In this document: positions 45,341 to 54,854 of the stretch, piece after piece
Numbering within the stretch: position 1 is the first letter of the stretch
Layout: each line of letters opens with the position of its first letter
NCBI GenBank assembly: GCA_003278095.1
Contig: QCHB01000012.1
Location: 1-64,000 of the forward strand
Reading direction: 5' to 3'
DNA: 64,000 nucleotides
DNA from: SAR116 cluster bacterium AG-390-L20
GTDB lineage: Bacteria; Pseudomonadota; Alphaproteobacteria; Puniceispirillales; Marisalimonadaceae
Notes under the pieces: generated by a model
Seen by the model: only the letters and a program-made list of their open reading frames with translations
Database searches by the model: none
What the model was told of the DNA's origin: nothing
Made by a program: the position numbers and the translations under genes

Positions 45341-46582
45341 TTAAAAAAATGCTTGTATACCAGTTTGGGCCCTACCAAGAATTAATGCATGAACATCGTG
45401 GGTTCCTTCATAGGTATTAACTGTTTCGAGGTTCATTAAATGTCTCATAACTTGATACTCTGCGTGAATACCATTTCCGCCATGCATATCTCTGGACATT
45501 CTAGCTATATCAAGAGCCTTTCCACAATTATTTCTTTTAATAAGAGAAATAGACTCTGGAGCCAAATTACCTTGATCAAATAATCTACCGACTTGCAAAG
45601 CAGCACCTAAGCCTAAAGTAATTTCAGTTTGCATGTCTGCTAGTTTCTTTTGTATTAATTGAGTTGCAGCTAGTGGCTTGCCAAATTGTTTTCTGTCTAG
45701 TGTATATTGACGTGCTCTAAACCAACAATCTTCAGCAGCACCCATAACACCCCAAGCTATACCGTATCTAGCCCTATTTAAACAACCAAAAGGTCCTTTA
45801 AGACCACTTACATTAGGCATCAGATTTTCTTCTGGAACAAATACATTATCCATAACAATTTCACCTGTAATTGAGGCACGTAAGGATAATTTCCCTTTGA
45901 TTTTAGGAGCTGTTAATCCATCCATTCCCTTTTCTAGAATGAAACCTTTTATGGCATCTCCATGTTCTTTTGACTTTGCCCAAACAACAAATACATCAGC
46001 TATTGGAGAATTAGATATCCACATTTTAGAGCCTGACAATGAATATCCACCATTAACTTTGGTTGCAGTTGTTTTCATAGATCCTGGATCTGAACCAGCA
46101 TCAGGTTCTGTTAAACCAAAACAACCAATTAATTTTCCTGATGCTAAACCAGGTAAGTATTTTTGTCTTTGATCTTCATTACCATATGTATAAATTGGAT
46201 GCATTACTAATGAAGATTGAACAGACATCATAGATCTATATCCTGAATCTATACGTTCAACTTCTCTTGCGACTAGGCCGTATGATACGTATGAAGCTCC
46301 TGCACAACCGTACTTTTCAGGTATAGTAATACCTAGAAGACCTAGCTCTCCCATTTCCCTGAAAATTTCTTTGTCTGTTTTCTCATCTAAAAAAGCTTCT
46401 TCTACTCTAGGTAAAAGTTTTGATTGTGCATAATCATGTGCAGTTGATTTAATAAGTTTCTCTTCTTCAGAAATAAGAGTGTCCAATAACAAAGGATCTT
46501 CCCAATTAAATTTAGGTTGGGAAGCTTTTGTATTTTTTAAATCAACAACATTCTTTTCATTAGTATTGAGGGTAGAGTCCAT
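45341..46582 (-). CDS. gcdH: Glutaryl-CoA dehydrogenase
   Basis: A 413-residue acyl-CoA dehydrogenase. [17 protein letters not shown] and [18 protein letters not shown] bind FAD and substrate, [32 protein letters not shown] is a strongly GCDH-like stretch, and [20 protein letters not shown] carries the catalytic Glu. The enzyme oxidises and decarboxylates glutaryl-CoA to crotonyl-CoA in lysine/tryptophan degradation. An AAGGA site precedes the ATG. It is transcribed ahead of nothing related; the next genes downstream on its strand are separate enzymes. Confidence 0.9.
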   Translation of the reverse strand: MDSTLNTNEKNVVDLKNTKASQPKFNWEDPLLLDTLISEEEKLIKSTAHDYAQSKLLPRVEEAFLDEKTDKEIFREMGELGLLGITIPEKYGCAGASYVSYGLVAREVERIDSGYRSMMSVQSSLVMHPIYTYGNEDQRQKYLPGLASGKLIGCFGLTEPDAGSDPGSMKTTATKVNGGYSLSGSKMWISNSPIADVFVVWAKSKEHGDAIKGFILEKGMDGLTAPKIKGKLSLRASITGEIVMDNVFVPEENLMPNVSGLKGPFGCLNRARYGIAWGVMGAAEDCWFRARQYTLDRKQFGKPLAATQLIQKKLADMQTEITLGLGAALQVGRLFDQGNLAPESISLIKRNNCGKALDIARMSRDMHGGNGIHAEYQVMRHLMNLETVNTYEGTHDVHALILGRAQTGIQAFF

Positions 46583-46637
46583 GATAAATCCTTATTTTTT
46601 TCATGTATAGCCAATGTATAAAAATAAATCCATCATT

Positions 46638-47249
46638 TTATTGGGAGTTATTTAATTTTAATATATGCCTCTCGATGAATTCTATTCTGTCCTGTCCCCA
46701 ATAAATTTGATCTTCTAATATGTACGTTGGGGCTCCAAAAACATACTTATCAATCGCAATTTTAGTATATTCTTTAAATATATTTTCACATTCTTGACTT
46801 TTTGCTAAGGATAATAGGTCTTCCGAATTTAATTCTAATTTATCTGTAATATTTTTTAAAACATTCTCATCATCAACATTTAATTCTTCAACCCATAACG
46901 CATTCATTATATCACCTGCTAGTTGAAAATCTTTATTAGTTTTTCTGATTTTAGCAGCAATTATCAATAAAGAAGGTAACAAAGATTTTGAAGGGAAAAA
47001 TTTAGGCTCAGGAATAAGGTTTATATTAAGAAATTCTGCCCATCTTTTTAATTCTTGCAGTCGTATCTTTTGTCTTTGTAACGGTCGTTTGAAAACAGGA
47101 AGCCCGCCGCTAATAGGGAAAATTTCTCCATAGTTAACAGGATACATATTTAGTTGGACATTAAATTGTTTTACTATGTTATAAACCCGATTGTGACCAA
47201 GAAAAGTCCACGGACTTCCATGACTCATAAAATAATCAATTTCTATCAT
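46638..47249 (-). CDS. 2-hydroxychromene-2-carboxylate isomerase-like (DsbA-fold)
   Basis: A 203-residue kappa-class GST/DsbA-fold protein. SHGSPWTFLGHNR (Ser12 is placed like the GSH-activating Ser), KRPLQRQKIRLQELKRWA and VFGAPTYILEDQIYWGQDRIEFIE match HCCA isomerases used in naphthalene-type degradation, but such proteins have varied roles. It is first of a minus-strand group with a cupin and a TauD dioxygenase in the reverse order upstream; the gap to the cupin is 17 bases. Confidence 0.82.
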   Translation of the reverse strand: MIEIDYFMSHGSPWTFLGHNRVYNIVKQFNVQLNMYPVNYGEIFPISGGLPVFKRPLQRQKIRLQELKRWAEFLNINLIPEPKFFPSKSLLPSLLIIAAKIRKTNKDFQLAGDIMNALWVEELNVDDENVLKNITDKLELNSEDLLSLAKSQECENIFKEYTKIAIDKYVFGAPTYILEDQIYWGQDRIEFIERHILKLNNSQ

Positions 47250-47266
47250 CTTTTACCTTATTAGAA

Positions 47267-47635
47267 TTAATTACCAAATCCTGAACCTTCGACTTTATAT
47301 TCATCTCTAGGTGGACTAAACACATCTAATACTTTAGCCCCTTTTGGTCCTCCAATGATACCATGATCAACTCCACCAGGTGTTTGCCAAAAATCTCCCT
47401 TATTGATCTCAATTTCTTCATTCCCTTGAATTCTTATTCCAGACCCTTCTATTAAAAATCCCCATTGTTCTTGGGGATGTGAGTGGATTTTTCCTTTTGC
47501 ATTGGGTTCAATTGTTACAATTGACAACATTGCTTGGTCCCCACTAAATATTCTGGTTGAAATACCCTCACCTAAAATTCTTTTGATTCCAGTATTTTCA
47601 TCATTAACGTTATTAAAATAATTTTTCTGTGACAT
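47267..47635 (-). CDS. Cupin-domain protein
   Basis: About 122 residues forming one cupin barrel: motif 1 NAKGKIHSHPQEQWGFLIEG with two His and a Glu, and motif 2 TPGGVDHGIIGGPKGAKVLDVFSPPRDEY with a His. The frame opens at ATG 47647, but the internal ATG at 47635 has GGAG a few bases upstream and is preferred. It may bind a metal and act as a small-molecule sensor or isomerase. It sits between the TauD and HCCA-isomerase genes in one operon. Confidence 0.8.
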   Translation of the reverse strand: MSQKNYFNNVNDENTGIKRILGEGISTRIFSGDQAMLSIVTIEPNAKGKIHSHPQEQWGFLIEGSGIRIQGNEEIEINKGDFWQTPGGVDHGIIGGPKGAKVLDVFSPPRDEYKVEGSGFGN

Positions 47636-47655
47636 TCTTTTCTCCATAAAAAAAT

Positions 47656-48519
47656 TTACATTGGTTTATCACCTGCAAATGTAATTCTGTGCATCAATCT
47701 TCTTTGGCCATGATAATCATTAATTGGATTGTGCATTGTGCATCTATTATCCCATATTGCTACAGAACCAGGTTTCCATTGAAATCTACATGTAAACTCA
47801 GATTTAATTTGGTGCTTGAATAAAAATTCTAAGATAGGTGTACTTTCTTCCTCAGTCATACCAACAAAGTTAGTTGTATGGGCTTCATTTACATAAAGTG
47901 ATTTTTTCTTAGTTTCTGGATGTGTCCTTACAACTGGGTGAATTGCTTTTAATTCGTCACCTTTAAGGCCAACAGAAGCATGTTTCATAATATCAGATCT
48001 GGTTTTAGCAACTCTGGCCTTTCCTGATATATTTACCGCTTCTAATGTATCTAAAAATTTTTTCATGCCATCTGATAAACTTTCATAAGCAAGGTACTGA
48101 TTTGACCACTCAGTATCTCCGCCGTATTTAGGTATTTCAATTCCGTACAACATTGTACCCATTGGAGGTTCTGCTTGGTACGTAGTATCACTATGCCAAA
48201 TCCCTCCAAAATTATTTACATCTGTTTCTTTTTTTAATATTGGAGTAATTTCAGGAAAATCTTCTAAACTTTTTACAAATGGATACACAATTGGATTTCC
48301 AATTTTTTTTGCAAAAGCTTTCTGAGATTTAGGATCAAATTCTTGATCTCGGAAAAATATTACTTGATAGGTTAATAAAGCATCATATATCTCATTGACA
48401 ACTTCTTCAGATAAGTCATCTGAAAGATTTACATTTTCTATTTGAGCACCTAATGCTCCGGCAGTAGGAAAAACTTCAATATTTTGGAAATCTTTCTTTG
48501 TATTAAAATGTATATTCAT
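47656..48519 (-). CDS. TauD/TfdA-family Fe(II)/2-oxoglutarate dioxygenase
   Basis: About 287 residues. The iron ligands are His109-x-Asp111 in GIWHSDTTYQAEPP and His263 in CTMHNPINDY; Arg274 or Arg278 near RRLMHRIT holds 2-oxoglutarate. GDTEWSNQYLAYESLSDGMK is the typical mid-region. TauD and TfdA hydroxylate sulfonates or aryloxyacetates, but the family covers many substrates. A start at TTG 48555 is possible; ATG 48519 is chosen, although AAGGAG lies 13 bases upstream. The cupin and isomerase genes follow in the same operon. Confidence 0.88.
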   Translation of the reverse strand: MNIHFNTKKDFQNIEVFPTAGALGAQIENVNLSDDLSEEVVNEIYDALLTYQVIFFRDQEFDPKSQKAFAKKIGNPIVYPFVKSLEDFPEITPILKKETDVNNFGGIWHSDTTYQAEPPMGTMLYGIEIPKYGGDTEWSNQYLAYESLSDGMKKFLDTLEAVNISGKARVAKTRSDIMKHASVGLKGDELKAIHPVVRTHPETKKKSLYVNEAHTTNFVGMTEEESTPILEFLFKHQIKSEFTCRFQWKPGSVAIWDNRCTMHNPINDYHGQRRLMHRITFAGDKPM

Positions 48520-48645
48520 ATTGTAAAACGATCTCCTTAAAATAGAGAAACTCAAAAGAAATTATTTGCACTAAAAAAAATTAACGGCAATAATTTAGAT
48601 GATAAATTAAAATAAATTTATTTCAATTATTACAAAGTAATTTTA

Positions 48646-49689
48646 ATGAAAAAAATAATATCTCCACATCTTGAGGTTAGAGAGGACTGGTTAAGTCAAC
48701 TAATAGAAGAACCAATCTCACCTAATATGCCTGTTATTGATCCACATCACCATCTTTGGAATGTAGGGTTTGGTAGATATTATGTTGAAGAACTATTAGA
48801 AGATATACAGTCATCGGGTCATAATATTAGGGCAACTGTCTACATTATGAGTTCGTCAAATACAATAATGTACGGCAAAGAAGGTCCAGATGAATTCAAG
48901 CCCCTAACTGAGATAGAATTTGCAACTAAGGAGGCTAAAAGAAGTGATCTTATTATCAATAATAAAGTTAAAGTCAACTCATCAATTGTTGGTTCACTAG
49001 ATCTAACTTTTGGCAATAAGTTAGAACCTGTAATTGAAAAAGCATTAGATATTAGCGAAGGAAGACTTAAAGGGATAAGAATGCTTTTAGCCTCCCATGC
49101 AGATCCAAGAATAACGTCAGGTGCAGTGAAATCAGATCTCAATCTTATGCTACATCCAAATTTTATTGAAGGTGCAAGATGTCTTCAATCAGCTGGTTTG
49201 TCATTAGACTTTTGGATTTATCACACCCAACTTAATGAAATGGAAAAAATAGCGAGAGCGCTTCCAGATTTAAAAATAATTTTAAATCATATTGGAGGGC
49301 CTATACACCTTGGGGAGTATGAAGGAAAGCAAGCCCTAACCCATAGAGAATGGAGATCAGCTATGATGAGATTATCTAGATTACCAAATGTAAATGTAAA
49401 ATTAGGTGGTTTGGGAATGGCTGTAAATGGTGCCAAATTTCATTTGAATTCTAAGCCTCCACACTCAAAAGATTTATCAGAAGTTTGGAAACCATGGATT
49501 TATGAAACAATTAATATGTTTGGATTTGAAAGATGTATGTATGAAAGCAACTTTCCTGTTGATAAAGGGTCTTGTAGTTATGGATCTTTATGGAATGCGT
49601 TTAAAATAATTTCTGAAGACATGTCAGAAGAAGAAAAAAATAAATTATTTTATGAAAATGCTTCCAGAATATATAAAATAAAATTATGA
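48646..49689 (+). CDS. Amidohydrolase 2 family, L-fuconolactonase-like
   Basis: A 347-residue amidohydrolase-superfamily protein. DPHHHLWN (32-39) supplies the HxH metal motif, KIILNHIGGPI a further His and YESNFPVDKGS the Asp. The family (COG3618) includes L-fuconolactonase, LigI and other lactonases. A lactonase would serve the deoxysugar route suggested at 28761-31922, but it is 17 kb away and the N-terminus extends 30 residues before the HxH, so the assignment is tentative. It precedes the luciferase-like gene by a few bases. Confidence 0.82.
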   Translation: MKKIISPHLEVREDWLSQLIEEPISPNMPVIDPHHHLWNVGFGRYYVEELLEDIQSSGHNIRATVYIMSSSNTIMYGKEGPDEFKPLTEIEFATKEAKRSDLIINNKVKVNSSIVGSLDLTFGNKLEPVIEKALDISEGRLKGIRMLLASHADPRITSGAVKSDLNLMLHPNFIEGARCLQSAGLSLDFWIYHTQLNEMEKIARALPDLKIILNHIGGPIHLGEYEGKQALTHREWRSAMMRLSRLPNVNVKLGGLGMAVNGAKFHLNSKPPHSKDLSEVWKPWIYETINMFGFERCMYESNFPVDKGSCSYGSLWNAFKIISEDMSEEEKNKLFYENASRIYKIKL

Positions 49690-49713
49690 TTATTGTATAT
49701 TGGGGTTAATCAA

Positions 49714-50745
49714 ATGCAAGTATCTATTCTAGAACAATCTGTTTCAGTAGAAGGAAAGCCGCAGACACACACTATTCAAGATAGTATCAATCTCGCCATA
49801 AAAGCAGAACAACTCGGTTATAAAAGATTTTGGGTGTCAGAACATCACAATCATCCAACGATAATAGGAAGTGCCCCCGAAGTATTAATGGCTGCTATTG
49901 CAACTCAAACGAAAATAATTCGAATTGGAAGTGCTGGCATTATGTTGCCTCATTATGCTCCATTTAAAGTTGCAGAACAATTTAGAGTTTTAGAAGCAAT
50001 AGCGCCTGGCAGAATAGACTTAGGACTTGGTAGAGCTCCAGGTTCCGATGGCAGGACTGCTCTAGCTTTAAATCCAAATAGCAGAGAAGATAGCGAACAA
50101 TTTCCTGGTAACGTTAGAGATTTAATGGCTTGGGTATCTAATGAAAAATTATTAGAAGGACATCCGTTTAGACATTTAGTTGCTCAACCTGAATCTAAAA
50201 CACATCCAGAAATTTGGATGTTAGGAACTTCAAACTATGGAGCCCAACTTGCTGCATACCTTGGAATACCATATTGTTTTGCCCATTTCATAACTGATGG
50301 CCAAGGAATGAAAAATGCTATCGATCTGTATAAATCAGAATTTCGTCCAAGCAAAAATTTTAATAAACCAATTGTGAATGTTTGCCTCTGGGCTTTAACT
50401 GCTAAAACAGAAGAAGAAGCGAAATATCTTTTTGCTTCCAGAGCAGCGTGGAAAATTGGTAGAAACTATGGTCACCTTGGACCAATAACTGATCCAGACA
50501 ATGCATTAAATATAATTAACGAAAATAATTGGAATGAACAGTATGATTTTATGTTCAAAAACTCAATTGTTGGCGAAACTAGCAATACCAAAGAGAAGAT
50601 TTCAAATTTAGTAAAAACCAATAATGTAGATGAGATTGCGATTTTGACTTGGTGTCATGACGAAAAAGCAAGAACTCGATCATATGAATTATTTGCAGAT
50701 CAATTTAAATTAAAGGCAAAAAAATCTCTTCAAAAAACTTGTTAA
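49714..50745 (+). CDS. LLM-class flavin-dependent oxidoreductase (luciferase-like monooxygenase)
   Basis: About 343 residues. SILEQS at the N-terminus, RFWVSEHHNHPTIIGSAPEVL, RIGSAGIMLPHYAPFKVAEQFRVLEAIAPGRIDLGLGRAPGSD and VGETSNTKEKI are typical of LLM group-1 proteins with an 'alkanal monooxygenase alpha-chain' type barrel. Requires FMNH2 or F420 from a partner; marine relatives lack assigned substrates. The TTG at 49693 opens the frame, but ATG 49714 has GGGG 8 bases before it. Likely co-transcribed with the amidohydrolase. Confidence 0.85.
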   Translation: MQVSILEQSVSVEGKPQTHTIQDSINLAIKAEQLGYKRFWVSEHHNHPTIIGSAPEVLMAAIATQTKIIRIGSAGIMLPHYAPFKVAEQFRVLEAIAPGRIDLGLGRAPGSDGRTALALNPNSREDSEQFPGNVRDLMAWVSNEKLLEGHPFRHLVAQPESKTHPEIWMLGTSNYGAQLAAYLGIPYCFAHFITDGQGMKNAIDLYKSEFRPSKNFNKPIVNVCLWALTAKTEEEAKYLFASRAAWKIGRNYGHLGPITDPDNALNIINENNWNEQYDFMFKNSIVGETSNTKEKISNLVKTNNVDEIAILTWCHDEKARTRSYELFADQFKLKAKKSLQKTC

Positions 50746-50800
50746 TAATTAAAAATCAAATATAAATAGCGATATTTCACATATTATTTAGGAGTTTCTT

Positions 50801-51406
50801 TTGTTATCTATTAATAACATTATATATAGTGTTAAGTTATTTTTTACTCTTTTTATTATATTAATATTTACCGGATGTTCTCAGACTGACATGAAAGAAT
50901 TTCAAAATAACACTCCTAAATTAGATTTATTTTCCTTTTTTGAAGGAGAAACAATTGCTTATGGAATTTTTGAAGACAGATTTGGTAACCTAAAGAGACA
51001 ATTTCGCGTAAATATTAATGGAAAAGTTGATAATCAAATTCTTACACTAGATGAAGATTTTTTATACGATGATGGCGAGCAGGCAAAACGAATATGGAAA
51101 ATTGAAAAGAAAATAGATGATAATCAAAAAATTGTATATGAAGGTGAAGCTGACGATGTTGAAGGTAAAGCTTCAGGTTTAATTTCGGGTAATGCTCTCA
51201 ACTGGTCATATGATATTTACTTGAACATTAAAGGAAGTGATATAAAAGTTCATTTTAATGATTGGATTTATAAACAAAGTAAGGATTTAGCTATTAATAG
51301 AGCATATGTTAGCAAGTTTGGAATTAATATAGGTTCTGTAACTTTAGTATTTCTGAGAGGAGATACTGCCAATAAAATTGGTCCTTTGGATTTACAAAAA
51401 TGGTAG
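50801..51406 (+). CDS. DUF3833 lipoprotein
   Basis: A 201-residue lipoprotein (lipobox FTGC, Cys26) of the DUF3833 family: FFEGETIAYGIFEDRFGNLKRQF, LTLDEDFLYDDGEQAKRIW and WIYKQSKDLAINRAYVSKFGINIGSVTLVF. Function unknown. The TTG start has AGGAG 6 bases upstream. The next gene, a chalcone-isomerase-like protein, begins close to or inside its 3' end, and this pair recurs in proteobacteria, which suggests a joint role at the envelope. Confidence 0.82.
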   Translation: MLSINNIIYSVKLFFTLFIILIFTGCSQTDMKEFQNNTPKLDLFSFFEGETIAYGIFEDRFGNLKRQFRVNINGKVDNQILTLDEDFLYDDGEQAKRIWKIEKKIDDNQKIVYEGEADDVEGKASGLISGNALNWSYDIYLNIKGSDIKVHFNDWIYKQSKDLAINRAYVSKFGINIGSVTLVFLRGDTANKIGPLDLQKW

Positions 51407-51419
51407 GGTTAGAATAACT

Positions 51420-51962
51420 TTGAGATTTCTAATTTTATTATTCCTTATGTTTAATACAAACATAGCCTTGTCTGAAACTCAAAATCAGGTAATTAAAAAT
51501 AAAATTTCCAAAACTATTCTTGAAAAGTTTATCCCAAACTTTAAATCAGTCGGGCGAGCAACTTATAAATTTCTTTTATTAGATATATATTATGCAACAT
51601 TAATTTCTGAAACAGGTCATTACCCTTCAGATAAATTTGCTCTAATTTTGAGGTATAACAGAGATTTTAGTAAACAAAGTGTTGTCAAAGAAACAGTTGA
51701 ACAACTTCAAAAACAAAAAAAGTATAGTGAAAGTGAATTAATTGCCTTGAAGCAATTATTAAATAAAACTTTTAGAACTATTCAAAAAAATGATCAGTTC
51801 ATTGCTATAAAATTGTTAGATAAAGGTATATTCTACTTCAAAAATGAAAAGGTTTTAGAAACTAGTGATATGGATTTTTTAGATTTGTTTTTTAATATAT
51901 GGCTTAGAGAAAATAGCCAAGATCCTGATTTTACAAAATCACTTTTAGGTAAAGATAATTAA
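51420..51962 (+). CDS. Chalcone isomerase-like exported protein
   Basis: About 180 residues with a signal peptide (MRFLILLFLMFNTNIALS) and a chalcone-isomerase-like fold (SVGRATYKFLLLDIYYATLISE, FALILRYNRDFSKQSVVKETVEQL). The frame is open from a TTG at 51378 inside the DUF3833 gene, but TTG 51420 yields the signal peptide directly and has AGGG 11 bases upstream. The bacterial proteins have no shown flavonoid activity. It lies between DUF3833 and yciB. Confidence 0.8.
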   Translation: MRFLILLFLMFNTNIALSETQNQVIKNKISKTILEKFIPNFKSVGRATYKFLLLDIYYATLISETGHYPSDKFALILRYNRDFSKQSVVKETVEQLQKQKKYSESELIALKQLLNKTFRTIQKNDQFIAIKLLDKGIFYFKNEKVLETSDMDFLDLFFNIWLRENSQDPDFTKSLLGKDN

Positions 51963-51974
51963 AGGAAATATTTT

Positions 51975-52514
51975 ATGCGTTTAAGTGCATTTTTTTTTGA
52001 AATTGTACCCATATCCGGTTTTTTTATTGGATCTCAGTATTATGATCTAATTATAGCAGCTTTTATTTCATTACTATTAAGTTTGTTTGTAATGACTACT
52101 TTTTATTTAGTAGAGAAAAGAATTTCTAAATTTCAAATTTTTGCAATCTGTATGTCTGCTCTTTTTACACTATTTGCTTATTTATTTGAGAATGATCAAT
52201 TTGTAAAAATACAACCTACGATATTTAACGGTTTTTTTAGTTCAGTATTATTAATAGGAATTTTAAATAAAAAGGCAATGATGAAACAATTTTTTGGTTC
52301 TCAATTTTTCCTAAATGACGATACTTGGTATAAATTAAGTTTAAGATGGGGATTATTTTTTTTATTTCTTACAATAATAAATGAAGTTGCCTGGAGAAAC
52401 CTAGAAACCGACGACTGGGTTTTTATAAAGGTCTTTATATTAACTCCTTTGATTGGAGTATTTATGCTTGCTCAACTACCACTTACTTTAAGGGGAAGAA
52501 TTAAAGTTAAATAA
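51975..52514 (+). CDS. yciB: Inner membrane septation protein YciB/IspZ
   Basis: A 179-residue membrane protein with about five hydrophobic segments and the YciB hallmarks FVKIQPTIFNGFFSSVLLIG, FGSQFFLNDDTWYKLSLRWGLFFLFLTIINEVAWRN and DDWVFIKVFILTPL. YciB affects cell-envelope synthesis and division. An AAGGAAAT site precedes the ATG. It is the third of a short envelope operon with DUF3833 and the chalcone-isomerase-like gene (12-base gap). Confidence 0.88.
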   Translation: MRLSAFFFEIVPISGFFIGSQYYDLIIAAFISLLLSLFVMTTFYLVEKRISKFQIFAICMSALFTLFAYLFENDQFVKIQPTIFNGFFSSVLLIGILNKKAMMKQFFGSQFFLNDDTWYKLSLRWGLFFLFLTIINEVAWRNLETDDWVFIKVFILTPLIGVFMLAQLPLTLRGRIKVK

Positions 52515-52566
52515 TCCATAAAATTAAAATATATTACAATATCCAATTAAATAAATGGGGGATATA

Positions 52567-53724
52567 ATGAGTATTAAAATCAAAGATATAATTGTTCATG
52601 TAATTAAATCAGAATTGGATATCCCTTTCGCTTTTTCACAAGGTTGGGTAAAAAAAAGATCTGCTACACTTGTAGAGATTAAAACTGATGATGGGCTTAC
52701 AGGTTGGGGAGAAGCATTTTGTCAAGGATTAGAACCTCCTGAAATTTCGGCTGCTGTTATCGAAACTGCTCTAAAACCACTACTTTTAAACGAATCTCCA
52801 TTGGATATAGAGGTTCTTTGGCACAAAATGTATAATGCTACTAGAGACTTTGGAAGAAAAGGGTCAGTAATCTCTGGGATAAGCGCTGTTGATATTGCAT
52901 TGTGGGATATTTTAGGAAAATTTCTTAATCAGCCTATTCACCAATTATTGGGAGGCGCATTTAGAAAAAAAATTAAACCTTATGCTACTGGTTTTTATCG
53001 AATTAAAGGTCAAGGCGAAGCAAAAAGATTAGCAGAAGAAGCTCTATCACATTTTGAAAATAAATTTGATCATATGAAGGTTAAACTTGGATTTGGTCTT
53101 CAAGATGATATTAAGTGTATGGAGGCTATATATGATGTATTGGAAAATAAAAATGTAACATTAATGATTGATACCAATCATGCTTATGGAAGATCAGAAG
53201 CATTCACTTTAGGAGAAGCCCTTAAAGATTATAATTTACGGTGGTATGAGGAACCAGTTACTCCTGAGGATATTCAGGGTTATACAGAGTTAAGATCAAA
53301 ACTTAACATACCTATTGCAGGTGGTGAAAATGAACATACTTTGTATGGATTTAGGACACTATTTGAGGCTAAAGCTGTTGATATTGCTCAACCAGACATT
53401 GGATCCTGTGGTGGTATTTCTGGAGTAAGGCACATTATTAATTTAGCTCAAAGTTTTGGTGTAGAAGTAAACCCACATGTATGGGGCTCTGCAGTTGCTC
53501 AGGCTGCGTCAATTCAAGTTATTGCTTCTATTCCAACTACGCATCATTCAATTTATGCTCGATCTCCAATATTAGAATATGACCAATCAAGTCATCCTTT
53601 CAGAAGAGAGTTACTAGAAAAACCTCTTGAGTTAGACAACGGCATGGTCAATGTTTCATCAAAACCTGGTTTAGGTATTGAGATAAATGTAGACACAGTT
53701 AACAAATATAAATGTAATTATTAA
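52567..53724 (+). CDS. Enolase-superfamily enzyme, D-galactarolactone cycloisomerase (Gci)-like
   Basis: About 385 residues of the mandelate-racemase branch. Lys171-x-Lys173 (MKVKLGFG), metal ligands Asp202, Glu228 and Glu254 (LMIDTNHAYG, WYEEPV, GGENEHT) and His304 (VNPHVWGSAVAQAA) form the active site. The C-terminal LEYDQSSHPFRRELLEKPL and KPGLGIEINVDTV match Agrobacterium Gci, which turns galactarolactone into 3-deoxy-2-keto-hexarate; a simple sugar-acid dehydratase is the alternative. ATG 52567 with GGGGG 8 bases upstream is the start. Confidence 0.87.
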   Translation: MSIKIKDIIVHVIKSELDIPFAFSQGWVKKRSATLVEIKTDDGLTGWGEAFCQGLEPPEISAAVIETALKPLLLNESPLDIEVLWHKMYNATRDFGRKGSVISGISAVDIALWDILGKFLNQPIHQLLGGAFRKKIKPYATGFYRIKGQGEAKRLAEEALSHFENKFDHMKVKLGFGLQDDIKCMEAIYDVLENKNVTLMIDTNHAYGRSEAFTLGEALKDYNLRWYEEPVTPEDIQGYTELRSKLNIPIAGGENEHTLYGFRTLFEAKAVDIAQPDIGSCGGISGVRHIINLAQSFGVEVNPHVWGSAVAQAASIQVIASIPTTHHSIYARSPILEYDQSSHPFRRELLEKPLELDNGMVNVSSKPGLGIEINVDTVNKYKCNY

Positions 53725-53735
53725 GATATTATAAA

Positions 53736-54839
53736 ATGATTGAATTAATAGATCCAATAATTAGTAGTAACAAGGTCGATATTTCAACGGGTCTTAATGT
53801 TCACTATCTAGAAGCTTCTAAGAACAATAATAATCAGCCCATTGCTCTTTTACTTCATGGCTTTCCTGAGTTAAGTTTTAGTTGGCGAAGAATAATACCA
53901 ATTTTAGCTTATGAAGGCTTTAGGGTTATAGCGCCTGACATGAGAGGATATGGCCTCACATCTGGGGGTACTAAAAAATATGATACAAACATATCCGAAT
54001 ACAGACTATTAAACCTGACTACAGATATACTTAGTTTGATCAGTGCACTTAAAATCAATAAAGTTGATTTATTAGTAGGACATGATGCTGGATCATCAGT
54101 CGCAGGAACGTCAGCTTTGATTAGACCTGACATGTTTAAGTCAGTTGTGATGATGAGTGCTCCATTTACTGGCGCACCAAATGTAGATAGTAATTTATCG
54201 TATCAAGATCCAATACATAAAGACTTAGAAGAATTAAATCCTCCAAGAAAACACTATCAATGGTATTACTCTACCCCTGAGGCTAATAAAGACATGCATC
54301 TGGATAGAGAAGGACTTCATAAGTTCCTAAGAGCTTACTATCATATGAAAAGTGCTGACTGGAAAGGAAACAATCCATATGAATTAGGTTCATGGACAGC
54401 CATAAATTTGGCTAAAATGCCTGAATACTACATTATGAAGTTAGATCAGACAATGGTCGAAGCAGTTATGTCCCAATATCCAAAAGATAGTTGTTACGAA
54501 AATTGGCTAAATGACAAAGAATTGGAGATATATTCCAATAGTTTTTATTCCAATTCGTTTCAACCAGCTCTTAACTGGTATAGGTGCATGACATCACCTT
54601 ATCTAAATAGTGATTTGAAAGTTTTTTCAAATAAAAAAATTGAAGTACCTTCATGTTTTATTGCTGGAGAAAAAGACTGGGGGACTTTTCAAAAACCAGG
54701 TGCTTTAGATATAATGGAAAACACATTATGTACTAATTATTATGGTAGACATATTCTTAAAAATGCAGGACATTGGGTGCAACAAGAAAACCCTAATGAC
54801 GTAGCTGAAACATTATTAAACTTTTACAAAAATAAGTAA
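53736..54839 (+). CDS. Alpha/beta hydrolase, epoxide hydrolase-like
   Basis: A 367-residue alpha/beta-hydrolase fold protein. LLLHGFPELSFSWRR (39-51) carries the oxyanion motif HGFPE, the nucleophile is Asp117 in VGHDAGSSVA, and NAGHWVQQENP near the end has the catalytic His. An aspartate nucleophile and the HGFPE motif point to epoxide hydrolase or haloacid/haloalkane dehalogenase. It follows the Gci-like gene by 11 bases. Substrate unknown. Confidence 0.82.
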   Translation: MIELIDPIISSNKVDISTGLNVHYLEASKNNNNQPIALLLHGFPELSFSWRRIIPILAYEGFRVIAPDMRGYGLTSGGTKKYDTNISEYRLLNLTTDILSLISALKINKVDLLVGHDAGSSVAGTSALIRPDMFKSVVMMSAPFTGAPNVDSNLSYQDPIHKDLEELNPPRKHYQWYYSTPEANKDMHLDREGLHKFLRAYYHMKSADWKGNNPYELGSWTAINLAKMPEYYIMKLDQTMVEAVMSQYPKDSCYENWLNDKELEIYSNSFYSNSFQPALNWYRCMTSPYLNSDLKVFSNKKIEVPSCFIAGEKDWGTFQKPGALDIMENTLCTNYYGRHILKNAGHWVQQENPNDVAETLLNFYKNK

Positions 54840-54854
54840 TTTTTAGGTAGAAAT

